Shown: in pieces, positions 7,877 to 17,178 of the stretch | Layout: every line of letters begins with the position of its first letter | How positions within the stretch are numbered: the stretch's first letter is position 1 | Source: CALIZF01 sp046292445 | GTDB taxonomy: Bacteria; Pseudomonadota; Alphaproteobacteria; Rhodobacterales; Rhodobacteraceae | Reading direction: 5' to 3' | DNA length: 64,000 nt | Assembly (NCBI GenBank): GCA_046292445.1 | Contig: JBKBQT010000009.1 | Location: 1-64,000 of the forward strand | Position numbers and translations under genes: made by a program | Notes under the pieces: model-generated | Database searches by the model: none | The model's input: the letters and a program-made list of their open reading frames with translations, nothing else | Told to the model about the DNA's origin: nothing

Positions 7877-9255
7877 TGGGTCAGCCTCAGGTCGCGGATC
7901 GAATTGGCAATCGTGCGGAAGGCGGTGTTGATCTCGAAGCTCTGGACGTCGAAGAACAGCTCGGGCGCCGAGGCGCAGTTGCGCATTTCGGTGACGGCCG
8001 AGCCCGATGTGTTGAAGGCGATCGTGTAGACGACCACACCGTTTGCCTTGGCCCGGTTGCAGACTTGGTAGAACCGGTCGCGGTTCCAGTTCCGGCTGCT
8101 CAATGTGGTGCGGTCGCCCGACGGCCGCCGGGTCAGTTCCCGCGTCGCGTTCAGCGGATGCGAAGGATCGGACGGGCGGAATTGTTCGGTGATGTATCCG
8201 TCCGTCATCAGAACGATGACCTTGAGCGTTTCGGGATCCGTGTAGGGCGCGGGGCGGTCGGCGAATTTCGCGTCCACGACAGAGGTCGCGATGAGTTCCG
8301 ACATCAGCCAGCGGTTCGCAGGGTCGAGAAGCCCCAGCCCCCACCACATCCCGATCTGCGTCCCCGTCCCGTCATGCAGACGCATGTTCTGGATGTAGTT
8401 CTTGAGCGCGGTCGCATCCGAGGACCAGTACTGGACCGCGGCCGTCGTGTCGTTCGGGCACCACCCCCAGTCCATATAGGACGTTGCAATATCCCACATC
8501 ATGAAATGGGGCACCTGCGTGCGCGTTCCGCTCCGCGGGAAGGCGCTGGAGTTGAAATGCGTCGCCGTCAATTCCATGCAATGGGACGCCGCATGGGTCT
8601 GCGTCACGCCGAGCGCCGAGAACACCTGAGGGCCCGGATTGACCGATCCGGCATAGGGAACGATCGAGATCGAGAACAAATCGCGCCGCTCGCCGGCCAG
8701 CATCGTGTCGATGAATTCCTGCGCCGCAGGGCGCAACAGGTCGATCTGCGGCGCGCCCGAAGCATCGGTGAACCGCATCGACCCCGAGATGTCGAGCACC
8801 AGCGACACCTCGACCTTGGGCACGCGTTCCTCTGCACCGCTGGCACCCGTCGCGGTCAGCGTATCGATCCCGAGCAGGCGCATGAAGAGCGTGCTCACCG
8901 ATGCCTCGGTCTCGACCTCGACGTTGCGGTAGTTCAGGCCCCCGTCGACGGAAACATCGGTCAGGTTGCCCGACAGCCCCTCGCGCTCGAAATAGTCGCG
9001 AACGACCGACTCGGGGTCGAGCTCCTGGCGCAGGGCCGCGGCGGCGAGCGATGCGCGGTCGGCGGTGTTCTGCACCCGCGTGCGCTCGGCCTCGTGGCGC
9101 ATCAGATCGACGGCCAGCCCGCCGGCCATCAGCATGACGACGAACAGCATCAGGCCGAAGACGATCATCATGCCGTCCTCGGCCCGCAGGAACCGGCGGG
9201 CCGCAAGACCTGGATCAACAGAACGCAAACAGGCGGGGCCGCGAAAGCGTGCCAT
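7873..9255 (-). CDS. TadG-like protein with von Willebrand factor A domain
   Basis: 460 residues from the ATG at 9255 (GAGG five bases upstream). The N terminus RRFLRAEDGMMIVFGLMLFVVMLMAGGLAVDLMRHE is the Flp/TadG Pfam-type region with one membrane helix. A vWA domain follows, with MIDAS motif DISGSMRFTD and a distal LMTDGY. Proteins of this kind sit in the envelope and are linked to Tad pili or adhesion. First gene of a three-gene operon with two TadE-like proteins; none of the ATPase, prepilin or secretin genes of a full tad locus are here. Confidence 0.8.
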   Translation of the reverse strand: MARFRGPACLRSVDPGLAARRFLRAEDGMMIVFGLMLFVVMLMAGGLAVDLMRHEAERTRVQNTADRASLAAAALRQELDPESVVRDYFEREGLSGNLTDVSVDGGLNYRNVEVETEASVSTLFMRLLGIDTLTATGASGAEERVPKVEVSLVLDISGSMRFTDASGAPQIDLLRPAAQEFIDTMLAGERRDLFSISIVPYAGSVNPGPQVFSALGVTQTHAASHCMELTATHFNSSAFPRSGTRTQVPHFMMWDIATSYMDWGWCPNDTTAAVQYWSSDATALKNYIQNMRLHDGTGTQIGMWWGLGLLDPANRWLMSELIATSVVDAKFADRPAPYTDPETLKVIVLMTDGYITEQFRPSDPSHPLNATRELTRRPSGDRTTLSSRNWNRDRFYQVCNRAKANGVVVYTIAFNTSGSAVTEMRNCASAPELFFDVQSFEINTAFRTIANSIRDLRLTQ

Positions 9256-9574
9256 GGTAACCTCACTGACCGACGGGGGCGTGCCATATGGCACACCCAC
9301 CTTTCGCCACCCACCTGACCTCAAGCCTATGGCGGAAATGCGGCCGGCAATCCAGAAAATCCAAACACATCAACTAGTAATGGAAACGATACGGGGGCTG
9401 GACCCGGCATTGTAGCGATGGTGCGAAACGAAGCGCCTGCGGGTCTCATGTCTCGGGCGGGGTCGGCCTGACGGACCCAAGCCATGATTCGGGATCGACG
9501 AGCGGTGGTTGGGGCTTTGCCGGTTCCGCAAAGTGCCTAGGATGCGGACAGTCGCACGTCATGGGAGGCCGCGC
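9256..9574. promoter_or_regulatory. Divergent tadG-like / gdhA intergenic region
   Basis: 319 bp without a gene I can support. It holds a perfect 14-bp palindrome GTGCCATATGGCAC at 9281-9294, only 26 bp upstream of the tadG-like start. A 9-bp direct repeat CACCCACCT at 9294-9302 and 9308-9316 (14-bp period) overlaps its end. A relatively AT-rich tract at about 9350-9400 is a plausible promoter area. The palindrome is a good candidate operator for the tad genes; the regulator is unknown. Confidence 0.5.
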
Positions 9575-11005
9575 ATGCAGACCGAAACCGAGCCGAGTTT
9601 CCGCCAATCCGTCGATCTGATGTTCAACCGTGCCGTCGCGCTGATGGACCTCGGGCCGGGGCTGGCGGAAAAGATCCGGGTCTGCAACTCCACCTATACG
9701 GTGCGGTTCGGCGTGCGCCTGCGCGGCAAGATCGAGACCTTCACCGGCTATCGCTCGGTCCATTCGGAACATATGGAACCGGTCAAGGGCGGCATCCGCT
9801 ATTCTCTCGGCGTCAACCAGGACGAGGTCGAGGCGCTGGCGGCGCTGATGACCTACAAATGCGCCCTGGTGGAAACGCCCTTCGGCGGGTCCAAGGGGGG
9901 CTTGTGCATCGATCCGCGCAAGTATGAGGAGCACGAGCTCGAGCAGATCACCCGCCGCTTCGCCTACGAGCTCATCAAGCGCGACCTGATCCACCCGGCC
10001 CAGAACGTCCCCGCACCCGACATGGGCACCGGCGAGCGCGAGATGGCCTGGATCGCCGACCAGTATGCGCGGATGAACACGACCGACATCAACGCCCGCG
10101 CATGCGTCACCGGCAAGCCGCTGAACGCCGGCGGCATCCATGGCCGCGTCGAGGCGACGGGGCGCGGCGTGCAATACGCGCTGCGCGAGTTCTTCCGCCA
10201 TCCCGACGACCTTGCCCGGGCAAGGCTCGCCGGCGGGATCGAGGGCAAACGGATCATCGTTCAGGGCCTCGGCAACGTCGGCTATCATGCAGCCAAGTTC
10301 CTCAGCGAGGAGGACGGGGCGCGGATCACCGCCATCATCGAACGCGACGGCGCGCTGATCGACCCTGCCGGCCTAAATGTCGAACTGGTGCGCGTGTGGA
10401 TCAACCAGATGGGCAGCGTCCGCGGCTTTCCGGGCGCGACCTTCGTCGAGGACGGGGCGAGCGTGCTCGAGGCGGAGTGCGACATCCTGATCCCCGCCGC
10501 GCTGGAGGGCGTGATCCATCGCGGCAATGCCGAACGTATCCGCGCGCCGCTGATCGTCGAGGCGGCGAACGGCCCCGTGACCTATGGCGCGGACGAGATC
10601 CTGCGCGCCAGGGGCTGCGTCATCATCCCGGACATGTATGCCAACGCGGGCGGGGTGACGGTCAGCTATTTCGAATGGGTCAAGAACCTCAGCCACATCC
10701 GCTTCGGCCGGATGCAGCGCCGCGCCGAGGAGGCGCGGTCGCGCCTGCTGGTCGAGGAGCTCGAGCGGCTGTCGGCCGACAAGGGCCTCGGCTGGACGCT
10801 GGCGCCGGGGTTCAAGGAGCAATTCCTGACCGGCTCGGACGAGCTTGCCCTCGTCCGCTCGGGCCTCGACGACACGATGCGCACCGCCTACCAGTCGATG
10901 CGCGAGGTCTGGCACGGGCGCAATGACGTCGAGGATCTGCGCGTGGCCGCCTATATCGTCGCGATCGGCCGGGTGGCGGCGACCTACAGGTCCAAGGGGT
11001 TGTGA
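9575..11005 (+). CDS. gdhA: Glutamate dehydrogenase (Glu/Leu/Phe/Val dehydrogenase family)
   Basis: Reversible oxidative deamination of glutamate to 2-oxoglutarate and ammonia. 476 residues from the ATG at 9575, which has GGGAGG six bases upstream. Motifs: KGGIR (71-75), catalytic-lysine segment PFGGSKGGLCIDP (102-114) and the Rossmann loop IVQGLGNVG near residue 230. The family label is firm; strict glutamate specificity and the cofactor (NAD is usual for this group) are inferred. Confidence 0.9.
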   Translation: MQTETEPSFRQSVDLMFNRAVALMDLGPGLAEKIRVCNSTYTVRFGVRLRGKIETFTGYRSVHSEHMEPVKGGIRYSLGVNQDEVEALAALMTYKCALVETPFGGSKGGLCIDPRKYEEHELEQITRRFAYELIKRDLIHPAQNVPAPDMGTGEREMAWIADQYARMNTTDINARACVTGKPLNAGGIHGRVEATGRGVQYALREFFRHPDDLARARLAGGIEGKRIIVQGLGNVGYHAAKFLSEEDGARITAIIERDGALIDPAGLNVELVRVWINQMGSVRGFPGATFVEDGASVLEAECDILIPAALEGVIHRGNAERIRAPLIVEAANGPVTYGADEILRARGCVIIPDMYANAGGVTVSYFEWVKNLSHIRFGRMQRRAEEARSRLLVEELERLSADKGLGWTLAPGFKEQFLTGSDELALVRSGLDDTMRTAYQSMREVWHGRNDVEDLRVAAYIVAIGRVAATYRSKGL

Positions 11006-11056
11006 CTGGCCGCGCCATACCGCATTTTTCGCATTGGGTGACCGGTCAAACAGCAA

Positions 11057-11073
11057 TTCAATCGTCGATTGAA
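11057..11073. promoter_or_regulatory. 17-bp perfect inverted repeat upstream of the repeat protein
   Basis: TTCAATCG-T-CGATTGAA, 52 bp after the gdhA stop and 106 bp before the next start, in an unusually AT-rich patch. The loop is too small and there is no T-run, so an operator is more likely than a terminator. A TTGACT at 11111-11116 downstream could be a -35 element. Confidence 0.4.
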
Positions 11074-11178
11074 AATGGCTGACGTTGGGCAAGAATAGGG
11101 CGGAACTGAGTTGACTCGAATCGGCGCGTGATGACTTCTATCGCCATCGGCAATTTGCCGTCAATTGTGGGTGGAAAA

Positions 11179-12498
11179 ATGTCAACTTTCAGCATATTCA
11201 AGCATCTGGTCGGGTCAAGCACCTTCGAGGTGTGGTTGACCGGCGGAGTCGCGCAGTTCGTGGTGAACGGAACGATCCGCCATGACATCTCGTCGGTGAC
11301 GGAATTCCTTGTTGCGGCAGCGAAGCTGATCAACAAGCCAGATAATACCGACGACATGATCGTGGAGCAGACCGGCACGATCTCGGTCGATGCGCTCGAG
11401 AACGTCCAGGGCGGGGTCCTGGCGCTCGACACGAATGGCACCAACCCCGGGATCGCACTGCAGGACGACGGAACGGAAGTGCGGATCCACGGCGGCGGTG
11501 TAAGCGGCGCGCTGCGGGTCGATTTCGGCACCGGCGGGCAGGCCCAGGGCGAGGCAGCGAAGTTTCTCGCCTTCGCGCAGGATCTGCTCGGTCCGACGAC
11601 TACCACCCTGATTGGCACCGAAACCGGCGTTCAGATCGGCGCCTACACCCGCACCGTGACGATTTCGACCCGCGACGACGACATCCGGGAAATCAAGTTC
11701 GGCTCGACAGGCGACAAACGGGACGTCAAGTGGGCCGACATCGTGGTGGACGACCTCGCGGCGCAGTTCGGCGGCACCAAGTTGTCGGACGGCAAGGTCG
11801 ACGAGGTGAACTACAAGGCTGTCCAGCTCGGATTCGAAACGCCGACGATCGTCAGGATGGGCTTCAACGGTGTTAGCGGCACGGAGAAGTTCGAATTCGC
11901 CAATGCGGATGACGCAACGGCATTTCGCGACGCGATCCTCGCCACCTTCGGCCCGGGCAGCGACCGCGTGGCGGTCATCAACCGCGCGATCGAGGTGCTC
12001 GCCGAGAACCTCGACGGTGTGCAGCTCAGTGACGGCGTGGTCTCGCTCGCCTACAAGGCCGCGCAGATCAGCCGGACCGGCGCGGAAGTGCACCTTGGGT
12101 TCAACGGCGTTGGCGGCACCGAGAAATGGAAGTTCGAGGACGCCGACGACGCGCAGATGTTCCTCGACCAGGTGCGCGACGCCATGGGCCTCGAAGGGGG
12201 CGAGGGCAAGCTGGTGGATGAGTTCGTCTTCAAGGTCTCGGGCGGCGCCGGCATCTCGGGCTCGCCGACCTTCGTGGGCAAGGACGCGTTCGTGCATTAC
12301 ATCGCCACCGAATTCGGCGGGGTGCAATTGAAGAACGGGTCGGTCAGCGAGAGCTTCGACGGGGCGGTGTCGTATCTGGCCGACGACAGCCAGGTCAAGC
12401 TTGGCCCGCGGAACGTCGGCGGCACCGAGATCTGGGACTTTGCCGATGCGGCGACCGCGCAGGCCTTCGCAGCAACGCTGGACCAGATCTTCGGCTGA
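11179..12498 (+). CDS. Unrecognised protein of about four degenerate 65-residue repeats
   Basis: 439 residues from the ATG at 11179 (GGTGGA just upstream); in-frame GTG/ATG at 11128/11131 would add 16-17 residues. I do not recognise a family. Three clear repeats occupy about residues 193-258, 274-337 and 375-439, each running GGvqLsDGxV, then Y.A.Q, a strand ending in LGFNGVGGTEKWxFxDADDA, and a final helix ending in FG or MG. A more diverged copy lies at about 75-138. The protein is acidic, without cysteine, and has no signal peptide or membrane span. It stands alone between gdhA and soxB and is followed by a strong hairpin, so it is probably monocistronic. Confidence 0.7.
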   Translation: MSTFSIFKHLVGSSTFEVWLTGGVAQFVVNGTIRHDISSVTEFLVAAAKLINKPDNTDDMIVEQTGTISVDALENVQGGVLALDTNGTNPGIALQDDGTEVRIHGGGVSGALRVDFGTGGQAQGEAAKFLAFAQDLLGPTTTTLIGTETGVQIGAYTRTVTISTRDDDIREIKFGSTGDKRDVKWADIVVDDLAAQFGGTKLSDGKVDEVNYKAVQLGFETPTIVRMGFNGVSGTEKFEFANADDATAFRDAILATFGPGSDRVAVINRAIEVLAENLDGVQLSDGVVSLAYKAAQISRTGAEVHLGFNGVGGTEKWKFEDADDAQMFLDQVRDAMGLEGGEGKLVDEFVFKVSGGAGISGSPTFVGKDAFVHYIATEFGGVQLKNGSVSESFDGAVSYLADDSQVKLGPRNVGGTEIWDFADAATAQAFAATLDQIFG

Positions 12499-12513
12499 TC
12501 GGACAGGCAACGG

Positions 12514-12537
12514 GCCGGGCCGCAGCAGCGGCCCGGC
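12514..12537 (+). terminator. Strong GC hairpin after the repeat protein
   Basis: Perfect 10-bp stem GCCGGGCCGC / GCGGCCCGGC with an AGCA loop, 15 bp past the stop codon. No T-run follows, which is common for terminators in GC-rich alphaproteobacteria. Confidence 0.6.
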
Positions 12538-12675
12538 GGCGCCGGCCGGCACAGGCCGCCGGACCCAAAAGTGCTCAGACGCAGCGAACGGTCGCACCCG
12601 CCGCATCGCAGCTTGGGGCTTGCCAAGGCCGCGCAACGCGCGTTCAGTCCCGGCATAGGGCAAGGGCAGAACGGC

Positions 12676-13926
12676 ATGCGCTATTCGGGTTGGCAAATCC
12701 TGAGACAGGGGCTGACGGGCAACCGCGGCTGGCAGCCCGCCTGGCGCGAACCCGCGCCGCGCCGGGAATACGACACGATCATCATCGGCGGCGGCGGGCA
12801 TGGCCTGTCCACGGCGCATTACCTCGCTGCGAACCACGGGATCACCGATGTCGCGGTGCTGGAAAAGGGCTGGATCGGGTCGGGCAACATCGGCCGCAAC
12901 ACGACCATCGTGCGCGCGAACTATTTCCTGCCGGGAAACCAGGAATTCTATTCCCACTCGCTCAGGCTCTGGGAGGGGCTCGAGGCGGCGCTGAACTACA
13001 ACGTGATGCATTCGCAGCGCGGGCTCATCAACCTGTTCCATTCGGACGGCCAGCGCGACGCCTTCGCCCGCCGCGGCAATGCGATGATAAACCAGGGCGA
13101 CGATGCGATCCTGCTCGACCGCGAGGGGGTGCGGGGGCACCTGCCCTATCTCGACTTCGAGCAGACACGGTTCCCGATCTACGGCGGCCTTCTGCATCCG
13201 CGCGGCGGGACGGCGCGGCACGATGCGGTCGCCTGGGGATACGCCCGCAGCGCCGACCGGCAGGGGGTGGACCTGATCCAGAATTGCGAGGTCACCGGGA
13301 TCGACATCGCGAACGGCCGCGTGACCGGCGTGCAGACCACACGCGGCCCGATCCGCGCGCGGCGGGTCGGCATCGTCGTGGCGGGCCGGTCGGGGCAGGT
13401 GGCGGCGATGGCCGGCATGCGCCTGCCGATCGAGAGCCACATCCTGCAGGCCTTCGTCACCGAGGGGCTCAAGCCGGTGATCGACCATGTCGTCAGCTTC
13501 GGCATGGGGCATTTCTACATCAGCCAGTCCGACAAGGGCGGGCTCGTGTTCGGCGGCGATCTCGACTTCTACGCAAGCTATGCCGCGCGCGGCAACCTGC
13601 CGATGGTCGAGCATGTGATGGAGGCTGGCATGACGCTGATGCCGATGATCGGCCGGGCGCGGGTGCTGCGGTCCTGGGGCGGGATCATGGACATGACGCC
13701 CGACGGCACGCCCATCATCGACCGCACGCCGATCGAGGGCCTCTACATCGATGCCGGCTGGAACTATGGCGGGTTCAAGGCCGTGCCCGCCTCGGGCTGG
13801 TGCATGGCGCACCTCATGGCCACCGGCGAGTCCCACCCTGTCGCCCGCCGCTTCCGGCTCGACCGCTTTGCCACCGGGCATGTGATCGACGAGGAAGGGA
13901 CGGGTTCGCAGCACAACCTGCATTGA
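12676..13926 (+). CDS. soxB: Sarcosine oxidase beta subunit
   Basis: FAD/FMN-binding catalytic subunit of heterotetrameric sarcosine oxidase, which oxidises sarcosine to glycine with a one-carbon unit passed to tetrahydrofolate. 416 residues. FAD loop IIIGGGGHGLSTAHYLA near residues 35-51; the segment RHDAVAWGYA (181-190) holds the His that is the likely covalent FMN site by family precedent. Start at 12676 gives the usual N terminus MRYSGWQILRQG. First gene of soxBDAG. Confidence 0.96.
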   Translation: MRYSGWQILRQGLTGNRGWQPAWREPAPRREYDTIIIGGGGHGLSTAHYLAANHGITDVAVLEKGWIGSGNIGRNTTIVRANYFLPGNQEFYSHSLRLWEGLEAALNYNVMHSQRGLINLFHSDGQRDAFARRGNAMINQGDDAILLDREGVRGHLPYLDFEQTRFPIYGGLLHPRGGTARHDAVAWGYARSADRQGVDLIQNCEVTGIDIANGRVTGVQTTRGPIRARRVGIVVAGRSGQVAAMAGMRLPIESHILQAFVTEGLKPVIDHVVSFGMGHFYISQSDKGGLVFGGDLDFYASYAARGNLPMVEHVMEAGMTLMPMIGRARVLRSWGGIMDMTPDGTPIIDRTPIEGLYIDAGWNYGGFKAVPASGWCMAHLMATGESHPVARRFRLDRFATGHVIDEEGTGSQHNLH

Positions 13927-13933
13927 GGCCGCG

Positions 13934-14260
13934 ATGCGCCTGACCTGCCCCCTCTGCGGCGCGCGCGACCGGCGCGAATTCACCTATCTCGGCGCCGACG
14001 ACCTGCTGCGCCGCCCCGCGCCCGATGCCCCGCCCGATGCCTGGGACGCCTATCTCCACCTGCGCGACAACCCGGCCGGGGTCACGCGCGATCTGTGGTA
14101 TCACGACCCCTGCGGCAGCTGGCTGGCGGTAACGCGCGACACCGTCACCCATGCCATCCATCGCGTCGAGGCACTCGATCCCCCGCCGGCCGCCACGGCG
14201 CCCGCCGCGCCGCCACCCGCCGCGAAACCTGCCGCGAAACGCCGAAGGAAATCGGCATGA
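13934..14260 (+). CDS. soxD: Sarcosine oxidase delta subunit
   Basis: Small zinc-binding subunit of the sarcosine oxidase complex. 108 residues. N-terminal CPLCG begins the metal site; WYHDPCGSWLAVTRDT is the conserved core. The C-terminal tail is Ala/Pro/Lys-rich and ends KRRRKSA, probably disordered. It starts 7 bp after soxB, and its stop overlaps the soxA start. Confidence 0.95.
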   Translation: MRLTCPLCGARDRREFTYLGADDLLRRPAPDAPPDAWDAYLHLRDNPAGVTRDLWYHDPCGSWLAVTRDTVTHAIHRVEALDPPPAATAPAAPPPAAKPAAKRRRKSA

Positions 14261-17178
14261 GGCTCGATGGCCACGGCCTGATCGACCGCAGCCGGCGGTT
14301 GCGCTTCACCTTCGACGGCCAGCCCGTGACGGCCCATCCCGGCGACACCGTCGCCTCGGCCCTTCTGGCCAGCGGCATCCGTTTGCTCGGCCGGTCGTTC
14401 AAGTATCACCGCCCCCGCGGCGTGATGACGGCGGGCAGCGAGGAACCCAATGCGCTTGTCACGGTCATCGAGGGCCGCCAGCAGACGCCCAATGTCCGCG
14501 CCACCGTGCAGGAGGTGTTCGAGGGGCTTGCCGTCCAAAGCCAGAACCGCTGGCCCTCGCTGCGCCACGACCTTCTGTCGGTGAACGACCTCGCCGCGCC
14601 CTTCCTCGGCGCGGGCTTCTACTACAAGACCTTCATGGCACCGGCGAGCCTGTGGGAAAGGCTCTACGAGCCGCTGATCCGCCGTGCCGCCGGCCTCGGG
14701 GCGCTTTCGGGGCGGCATGACGAGGCGGCCTATGAAAAGGCCTGGGCCCATTGCGACCTCCTGGTGATCGGCGCCGGGCCTGCGGGCCTGATGGCGGCGC
14801 TCGCGGCGGGCCGGGCGGGGGCGGATGTGATCCTCGCCGACGAGGATGCGCGAATGGGCGGGCGTCTGCTGGCCGACCGGACCGAGGTGGACGGGCTGCC
14901 GGGGCCGGACTGGGCGGCCGGGGTTCTGGCCGAGCTTGCCGCCCTGCCCAATGTCCGCCTCATGCCGCGCACCACTGTCACCGGCGCCTATGACGGCGGC
15001 ACCTATGGCGCGCTCGAACGGGTGTCGCTGCATCTGCGCGAACCCGGCGATCTCCCGCGCGAGACGTTCTGGCGGATCGTGGCGCGGCGCGCGATCCTCG
15101 CGGCCGGGGCGCTCGAACGGCCCATCGCCTTCCCGATGAACGACCGTCCCGGCGTGATGACGGCCGGGGCCGTGCGCGCCTATCTCAACCGCTGGGGCGT
15201 CGCGGCGGGGCGCAAGATGGCGGTGTTCGGCAACAACGACAGCGCCCATGCCACAGCCACCGCGTTGCGCGATGCGGGCGTGACGGTGACCGCGCTGATC
15301 GACAGCCGCCCGGATGCGGCGCTGCCCGCAGGCTTTCGCGGCTTCACCGGCGCGGCGGTCTGCGACACCGCCGGGCGCCGCGGCCTGCGCGCCGTGACGA
15401 TCCGGCAGGGCGGCCGCGAGACGAGGGTCGAGGCCGATTGCCTCGCCGTATCCGGCGGCTGGAACCCCACGCTGCACCTGACCTGCCACATGAACGGCCG
15501 CCCGGTCTGGGACGAGGCGATCGCCGCCTTCATCCCCCGCGACGGCGCGATCCCCGGCCTGACGCCTGCCGGGGCCTGCCGGGGGGTGTTCTCGACCGCC
15601 GGCTGCCTCGACGACGGGCTGCGGGCGGCGGCGGCGGCGCTGGCCGATCTTGGGATGCAGGCGCCCGCGATGGACGCGCCGCGCGCCGAGGACGGGCGCT
15701 ATGCCATCGCGCCGCTCTGGCATGTCGCGGGCAAGGGACGGGCCTGGCTCGATTTCCAGAACGACGTGACGACCAAGGATGTCGGCCTTGCGGCGCAGGA
15801 AGGCTTTCGCAGCGTCGAGCACATGAAACGCTACACGACGCAGGGCATGGCCCCCGACCAGGGCAAGACTTCCAACGTCCCCGCCCTCGCCGTGCTGGCC
15901 GATGCCACCGGCCGCGGCATCCCCGAGACCGGAACGACCACCTACCGCCCGCCCTTCACGCCGGTGTCCATCGCCGCCATGGGCGCGGGCGCGCGTGCCG
16001 AGGGCTTTGCGCCGCAGCGGTTCACCACATCCCACGCCGCCTCGCTCGCCCGCGGCGCCCCGATGATCGAGGCGGGGCTGTGGTACCGGCCGAGCTATTT
16101 CCCGCAGGCCGGCGAAACCGGCTGGCGCCCCGCCTGCGACCGCGAGGTGGCGATGGTGCGCAGCACGGTCGGCATCTGCGACGTGAGCACGCTGGGCAAG
16201 ATCGACATCCAGGGGCCGGATGCGCCGCGCTTCCTCGACCTCGTCTATACGAACACCTTTTCCACCTTGCCCATAGGCCGCGTCCGCTACGGCCTGATGC
16301 TGCGCGAGGATGGGTTCGTCATGGATGACGGCACATCGGCGCGCCTTGGCGAGCACCACTATCTGATGACCACCACCACCGCCGCCGCCGGCCTCGTGAT
16401 GCGCCACCTCGATTTCGTGGCACAGGCGCATTGCCCGGGCTGGGACGTGCGGATGATCTCGGTCACCGAACACTGGGCGCAATTCGCCGTCGCCGGGCCG
16501 CTGGCGCGGCGCCTCGTCGCCTCGCTCGTCGATGCGATGCCCGATCTGCCGTTCATGGGCTGCGCGCCCGTCACGCTCCTCGGGGTTGCCGGCCGGCTCT
16601 TCCGCATCTCCTTCTCGGGCGAGATGGGCTATGAGATCGCGGTGCCCGCCCGCTACGGCGCGGCCCTCTTCCGCGACCTCGTGGCCCGGGCCGAAACGCT
16701 CGGCGGCGGACCCTACGGGATGGAGGCGCTCAATGTCCTGCGGATCGAGAAGGGCTTCATCACCCATGCGGAGATCCACGGCCGCACGACCGCCTTCGAC
16801 ATCGGCATGCAGGGCATGGTCAGCGCGAAAAAGGACTGCATCGGCAAGGCGGCATCGCAGCGCCCCGGCCTGACCGGGCCGGAGCGCGAGCAACTCGTGG
16901 GCCTCAAGCCCGTCGGTCCGGCCGAACGGCTGACAGCGGGGGCGCATCTCTTTACCCCCGGCGAGGATCTCACGGCGGCCAATGCGCAGGGGTATGTGAC
17001 CTCTGTCGGCCCCTCGCCCACACTCGGGCACTGGATCGCGCTCGGGTTCCTCAGGGACGGGCGCGCACGGGTGGGCGAGATGGTGCGGCTGGTGGATCGG
17101 CTGCGCGGGCTGGACCTGCTGGTCGAGGTCTGCAATCCGGTATTCCACGATCCGGACGGGGGGAAGATGCGTGGCTGA
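14257..17178 (+). CDS. soxA: Sarcosine oxidase alpha subunit
   Basis: 973 residues. N-terminal ferredoxin-like domain (HPGDTVASALLASGIRLLGR) is followed by an NAD(H)-binding flavoprotein-like domain with VIGAGPAGLMAALAAGRAG near residue 170. A C-terminal GcvT-like folate-binding domain starts at about 600 (FSGEMGYEIAVPARYG). It binds NAD and 5,10-methylene-tetrahydrofolate chemistry partners in the complex. The ATG overlaps the soxD stop (ATGA). The frame is open further upstream, but that part only shadows soxD. Confidence 0.95.
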   Translation: MRLDGHGLIDRSRRLRFTFDGQPVTAHPGDTVASALLASGIRLLGRSFKYHRPRGVMTAGSEEPNALVTVIEGRQQTPNVRATVQEVFEGLAVQSQNRWPSLRHDLLSVNDLAAPFLGAGFYYKTFMAPASLWERLYEPLIRRAAGLGALSGRHDEAAYEKAWAHCDLLVIGAGPAGLMAALAAGRAGADVILADEDARMGGRLLADRTEVDGLPGPDWAAGVLAELAALPNVRLMPRTTVTGAYDGGTYGALERVSLHLREPGDLPRETFWRIVARRAILAAGALERPIAFPMNDRPGVMTAGAVRAYLNRWGVAAGRKMAVFGNNDSAHATATALRDAGVTVTALIDSRPDAALPAGFRGFTGAAVCDTAGRRGLRAVTIRQGGRETRVEADCLAVSGGWNPTLHLTCHMNGRPVWDEAIAAFIPRDGAIPGLTPAGACRGVFSTAGCLDDGLRAAAAALADLGMQAPAMDAPRAEDGRYAIAPLWHVAGKGRAWLDFQNDVTTKDVGLAAQEGFRSVEHMKRYTTQGMAPDQGKTSNVPALAVLADATGRGIPETGTTTYRPPFTPVSIAAMGAGARAEGFAPQRFTTSHAASLARGAPMIEAGLWYRPSYFPQAGETGWRPACDREVAMVRSTVGICDVSTLGKIDIQGPDAPRFLDLVYTNTFSTLPIGRVRYGLMLREDGFVMDDGTSARLGEHHYLMTTTTAAAGLVMRHLDFVAQAHCPGWDVRMISVTEHWAQFAVAGPLARRLVASLVDAMPDLPFMGCAPVTLLGVAGRLFRISFSGEMGYEIAVPARYGAALFRDLVARAETLGGGPYGMEALNVLRIEKGFITHAEIHGRTTAFDIGMQGMVSAKKDCIGKAASQRPGLTGPEREQLVGLKPVGPAERLTAGAHLFTPGEDLTAANAQGYVTSVGPSPTLGHWIALGFLRDGRARVGEMVRLVDRLRGLDLLVEVCNPVFHDPDGGKMRG

